DNA of 12,786 nt from NCBI GenBank assembly GCA_016928395.1, contig JAFGKV010000222.1:1-12786 (forward strand). The letters are read 5' to 3'. The position numbers and the translations under genes were made by a program. This stretch comes from Candidatus Fermentibacterota bacterium. Lineage in GTDB: Bacteria; JAFGKV01. The notes under the pieces are model-generated. The model was not told the origin of the DNA, did not search any database, and saw nothing but the letters and a program-made list of their open reading frames with translations. Positions 9,942 through 12,786 of this stretch are shown here, piece after piece; positions within the stretch are counted from its first letter, which is position 1, and every line of letters starts with the position of its first letter.

Positions 9942-12786
9942 TCAGGCCAGCAGCTGCGTAACGAATTCGACGATGGCGGACGAATCCATCTCCTCGGCCT
10001 CACGTAGTGCCCCCTGAAGGTCTACTGGTTCGAGCAGAGGCGACAGCCGTGTGATCTCCTCTCTGGCACACTCTCGATGATTCTCCTCGGCAGTCTCATA
10101 GCGCGCGAGAAAGGAATTAATGATCAGCGCATCGCGAAGCTGGCTCTGAATCTTCAGCAGACTGGAAGCGCTGAGGAGGATTGAGGAAAGGCGCGAGGCG
10201 ACCGAGAATCGTCTATACGTCGCAAGCGCCTCACCAAAAGCAGACCGGGCCGCGTCGAGGTCTTTCAGCTCCGCATTGCACCTCGCGAGCCCTGTGAGGG
10301 CAAGCACGATCATCTCAGGTGCGGACACCTGCCTCAGGAGCAAGAGTGATCGTACATAGGCCGTCTTCGCCGACTCCCAATCCTTCATCTCACGACAGGT
10401 ATCTCCCAAGGAGCAAAGCGCGGAGGCTTCACCCGACCTCTCCCCGATGCTGTGGTACAGGTCAACACTCTCGACGAGCAATTCCCGCGATCGTCCAAGC
10501 TCTTCAAGATAGACAAGGCAGTTGCCCAGAACATAGAGGCCCCGCGCAATGCCGCTGAGACTGCCTGTCTCTCGGTGTCTTCGCAGCACCTCTTCGTTGA
10601 GGCACTTTGCCTTGTGATAGTCACCCCGACTTCGAGCGACAATCGCCAGGCGGTCGATGGTGACGCAGAGCACTCCCTCGTGACCGGTCTCTTGGATGAT
10701 GGAGAATGCTCGTTCGTAGTACTCCTGCGCCTGTCTGCGATTGCCACGGTGCAATGCGATGTCTCCCAACCCGTTAAGCGTCTGAGCGAGCGGAATGGGA
10801 TCACCGGCCTTTTCCAGCATGGCACGCGCGCTCTCTCTCAAGTTCTGCGCCCTTTCGATTTCACCCAGCGTCAGGACCACTCCTGCCATCTGACTCAAGA
10901 TGATCCCTTGCATCTCGGTCTCACCGCTTTCCTGCAACACGCTTAGTGCGCGATCAAACAAGCCGAGGGCCTCTCGATAATGGCCCTGAGCACCGGCGAG
11001 GTTCGCCATAATCCTAAGACAGAAAGCACTATCGCGAGCCGTACCAAGATGCTCGAAGACCGCAAGACTGTCGGCCAGGAGATTCCGGGCTTCGGTATAA
11101 TACCCGAGCCTGCCTTTGTTCAATGCCAAACAAGTCTTGATCTGAGCGAGCGTCATGCGCTCTTCAGGGGAAGGAAGGATCGGGGGATTGGGGAAACGTT
11201 CGGTCAGAACGTGCAGGCCTCTGGTGAATAGCTGCTCGCCTTCCTGAAACTGACTTCGGTGCTGGAAATACCGTGAGAGAGGCTCGATGTAGAACTTCAA
11301 CCGATCCAGGTCATCGTGGTGCAGGGACCATTCGAATCCCGAATCGACATTCGCTCGCTCCCGAGCGATCTCCTCGTAAGCCGAAGCCATGCGTGGGCTC
11401 CGAAGCAACGGGCCCCGACTTTGCATGAACGAACCGTAGTAGCGAGAGTGGGCCCTTTTCGCCGCATGGTTCCCGTCGGCATCCTGGGCAAGTCTCTTCT
11501 GCACATACTGCCGGAGAAGCCCGTGCATCCTGAACCGCCCAAACACGTCACGGCCGATCAGCGACTTGTCCACCAATGACGCCAGCACCGGAAGGGTGGC
11601 TCCTGCTACCGCCTGCGCGGCATCTCGGTCAAAACCGCCACGGAATACTGAAAACCTCAGGAGCACCAGGCGTTCCTGTTCCGACAGCATCATCCATGAC
11701 CGTTGGAAGGTGGCCGCCATGCTCGTGTGCCGCGGCGCCACATCACGGTCGGTGGAGGTGAGAGTCTCCATACCGCCCATCACTTCCTTCAGTATCCCCC
11801 GGACCGGCAAAACGCGCACCCAGCCGGCAGCCAACTCGATGGCAAGCGGGACCCCTTCAAGCGCGCGACAGATCTGCGCAACCACCGGTTCTTCTTCCGC
11901 GGTGAGTGCATATGCGGGGCATACTCTTTGTGCACTCTCTCGGAAAAGACGAACGGAATCGAAGCTCAGGAGTGACCTGGTTTCCTCTTCCGCCGGAACC
12001 TCCAGACCACCAACATCAAACATCCTCTCGAGACGCAATCTGAGCCGCTCTCTGCACGTGCCAATGATTTTCATGAGGGTGGTTTCTCGAACCAGGTCAC
12101 CGATCTGCCCCGCGCCATCAACCACACGATCGAGGTCATCAAGCACCAGCAACGCGGCCTTCCCCCGGAGATACCGCTGTACCTGGACATCCAGCCGATC
12201 CCCCGGACCGAAACTCAGCCCGAGTGCATTCGCGATCGCCAGGGGGATGAACGCGGGTGACCTCACCTCGCTTAGGGGCACCACGAACACTCCATCCGAA
12301 AACCGTTCGGTCACCCGTTGTGCGGTCTCCACCGCCAGCCGGCTCTTGCCGATTCCGCCCGGACCAACCAGAGTAATGAGGCGGACCTGAGGATCCGCCA
12401 ACAGCCCGATGAGTGCCGATACCTCGCGTTCTCGCCCCACGAACGGTACCGCATTTGAATCGCCCAGCAGCGTCTCTCCAGGAGGCAATTCCATGCCGGG
12501 TGCATCAGCGAATCGGCGCTCTTCCGGCAGAGGGCCCTGAGGAACGGGAGGGATTTTGGCTGCTTCAAGATCATGTCGTACCGCTTCAAGGCTCTGAATG
12601 CGCAGTTCGGGATCGGGCTCCATCATCCGGTAGATCAGCAGCCTGATCCGTTCAGGGATGCGTGGTGGGAGAGGCATCTGGCGTGGAGGGCTGGTCCCGG
12701 GACCGGACTGGGCGTCCTCCGCCGTCGGGGCCTGCCCCGAGAGCATCTCGCACAGGAGCGCACCAAGCGACCACACCAGGGACCTG
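9942..12786 (-). CDS. Ser/Thr protein kinase (degenerate?)-STAND ATPase-TPR regulator, 5' truncated by window edge
   Basis: A cytoplasmic signal-integration protein; 947 codons are visible and the N-terminus lies beyond the window. Counting from the Val-Trp-Ser-Leu-Gly at base 12776 as residue 1, the first ~75 residues are the tail of a protein kinase: WSLGALLCEMLSG is subdomain IX and PDPELRIQSLEAV the C-lobe region around subdomain XI. A Pro-rich linker follows. The STAND/NB-ARC-like NTPase has a P-loop (GPGGIGKS, 138-145), Walker B (LLVLDDLD, 209-216), a sensor (IIGTCRERL), the GVPLAIELAAG motif (308-318) and a winged helix (SVFRGGF, LVDKSLI, RFRMHGLLRQYV). From ~545 to ~857 there are about eight TPR units of ~40 residues (for example LNGLGDIALHRGNRRQAQEY). 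Such proteins resemble PknK/MalT-type regulators, in which TPR-bound ligands or proteins gate the ATPase. The residue before V-W-S in 'DVWSLG' is Leu, not the expected Asp. Which targets it controls is unknown. Confidence 0.92.
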   Translation of the reverse strand, partial: RSLVWSLGALLCEMLSGQAPTAEDAQSGPGTSPPRQMPLPPRIPERIRLLIYRMMEPDPELRIQSLEAVRHDLEAAKIPPVPQGPLPEERRFADAPGMELPPGETLLGDSNAVPFVGREREVSALIGLLADPQVRLITLVGPGGIGKSRLAVETAQRVTERFSDGVFVVPLSEVRSPAFIPLAIANALGLSFGPGDRLDVQVQRYLRGKAALLVLDDLDRVVDGAGQIGDLVRETTLMKIIGTCRERLRLRLERMFDVGGLEVPAEEETRSLLSFDSVRLFRESAQRVCPAYALTAEEEPVVAQICRALEGVPLAIELAAGWVRVLPVRGILKEVMGGMETLTSTDRDVAPRHTSMAATFQRSWMMLSEQERLVLLRFSVFRGGFDRDAAQAVAGATLPVLASLVDKSLIGRDVFGRFRMHGLLRQYVQKRLAQDADGNHAAKRAHSRYYGSFMQSRGPLLRSPRMASAYEEIARERANVDSGFEWSLHHDDLDRLKFYIEPLSRYFQHRSQFQEGEQLFTRGLHVLTERFPNPPILPSPEERMTLAQIKTCLALNKGRLGYYTEARNLLADSLAVFEHLGTARDSAFCLRIMANLAGAQGHYREALGLFDRALSVLQESGETEMQGIILSQMAGVVLTLGEIERAQNLRESARAMLEKAGDPIPLAQTLNGLGDIALHRGNRRQAQEYYERAFSIIQETGHEGVLCVTIDRLAIVARSRGDYHKAKCLNEEVLRRHRETGSLSGIARGLYVLGNCLVYLEELGRSRELLVESVDLYHSIGERSGEASALCSLGDTCREMKDWESAKTAYVRSLLLLRQVSAPEMIVLALTGLARCNAELKDLDAARSAFGEALATYRRFSVASRLSSILLSASSLLKIQSQLRDALIINSFLARYETAEENHRECAREEITRLSPLLEPVDLQGALREAEEMDSSAIVEFVTQLLA

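Noticed and set aside
11566-12390. 274-codon plus-strand ORF antisense to the STAND regulator
   Set aside because: Ser/Arg/Pro/Thr-rich sequence typical of the opposite strand of GC-rich coding DNA; the minus-strand frame has clear domains.

Overview
The window is GC-rich DNA (roughly 60% by eye) from a Gram-negative bacterium. A TolC-family channel, an RND pump, an Omp85-type barrel and a probable lipoprotein all require an outer membrane. A Ser/Thr-kinase/STAND-ATPase/TPR regulator and long, repeat-filled intergenic regions suggest a large-genome, complex-lifestyle lineage such as Acidobacteriota, Gemmatimonadota, Myxococcota or a Xanthomonadales-like gammaproteobacterium. I cannot place it more precisely. 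No rRNA, tRNA, CRISPR array, transposase or phage gene was recognised.

Left part (1-4856). The 3' end of an RND efflux permease is followed 49 bp later by a TolC-family outer-membrane channel. Together they form the end of a tripartite efflux operon whose adaptor gene is probably upstream of the window. Convergent to it, on the minus strand, is a CPBP (CAAX-protease/Abi-type) membrane protease. A 43-codon Cys-containing small ORF precedes it and overlaps its start by an ATGA. Divergent from these, on the plus strand, is a POTRA-less BamA/TamA-like 16-stranded-type outer-membrane barrel.

Middle part (4857-9941). Three exported proteins lie on the minus strand, in transcription order: a small PDZ-domain protein (9078-8539), a bilobal retropepsin-like aspartyl protease (7874-6891), and an unrecognised Cys-rich lipoprotein-like protein (6798-5974). 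Two of the three start at Shine-Dalgarno sites that sit next to striking inverted repeats: an 11-bp perfect stem just upstream of the PDZ gene's ribosome-binding site, and an 8-bp anti-Shine-Dalgarno complement upstream of the protease's. The gene-free stretches 4857-5973, 7875-8538 and 9079-9941 are mosaics of short repeats. They contain period-6, -7, -8 and -12 tandem arrays, a 24-bp perfect palindrome, a REP-pair-like element, and two related copies of a ~230-bp composite repeat. One decayed minus-strand gene start (5155-4841) is also present.

Right part (9942-12786). The C-terminal 947 residues of a large regulator run off the window: the tail of a protein-kinase domain, a P-loop STAND/NB-ARC-type ATPase with winged helix, and about eight TPR repeats. 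The invariant Asp of kinase subdomain IX is Leu in the visible segment.

The most interesting candidates are the small ORF coupled to the CPBP protease, the leader-RNA structures on the protease/PDZ genes, and the dense multi-family repeat mosaic. The functional links proposed between neighbouring genes are inference.
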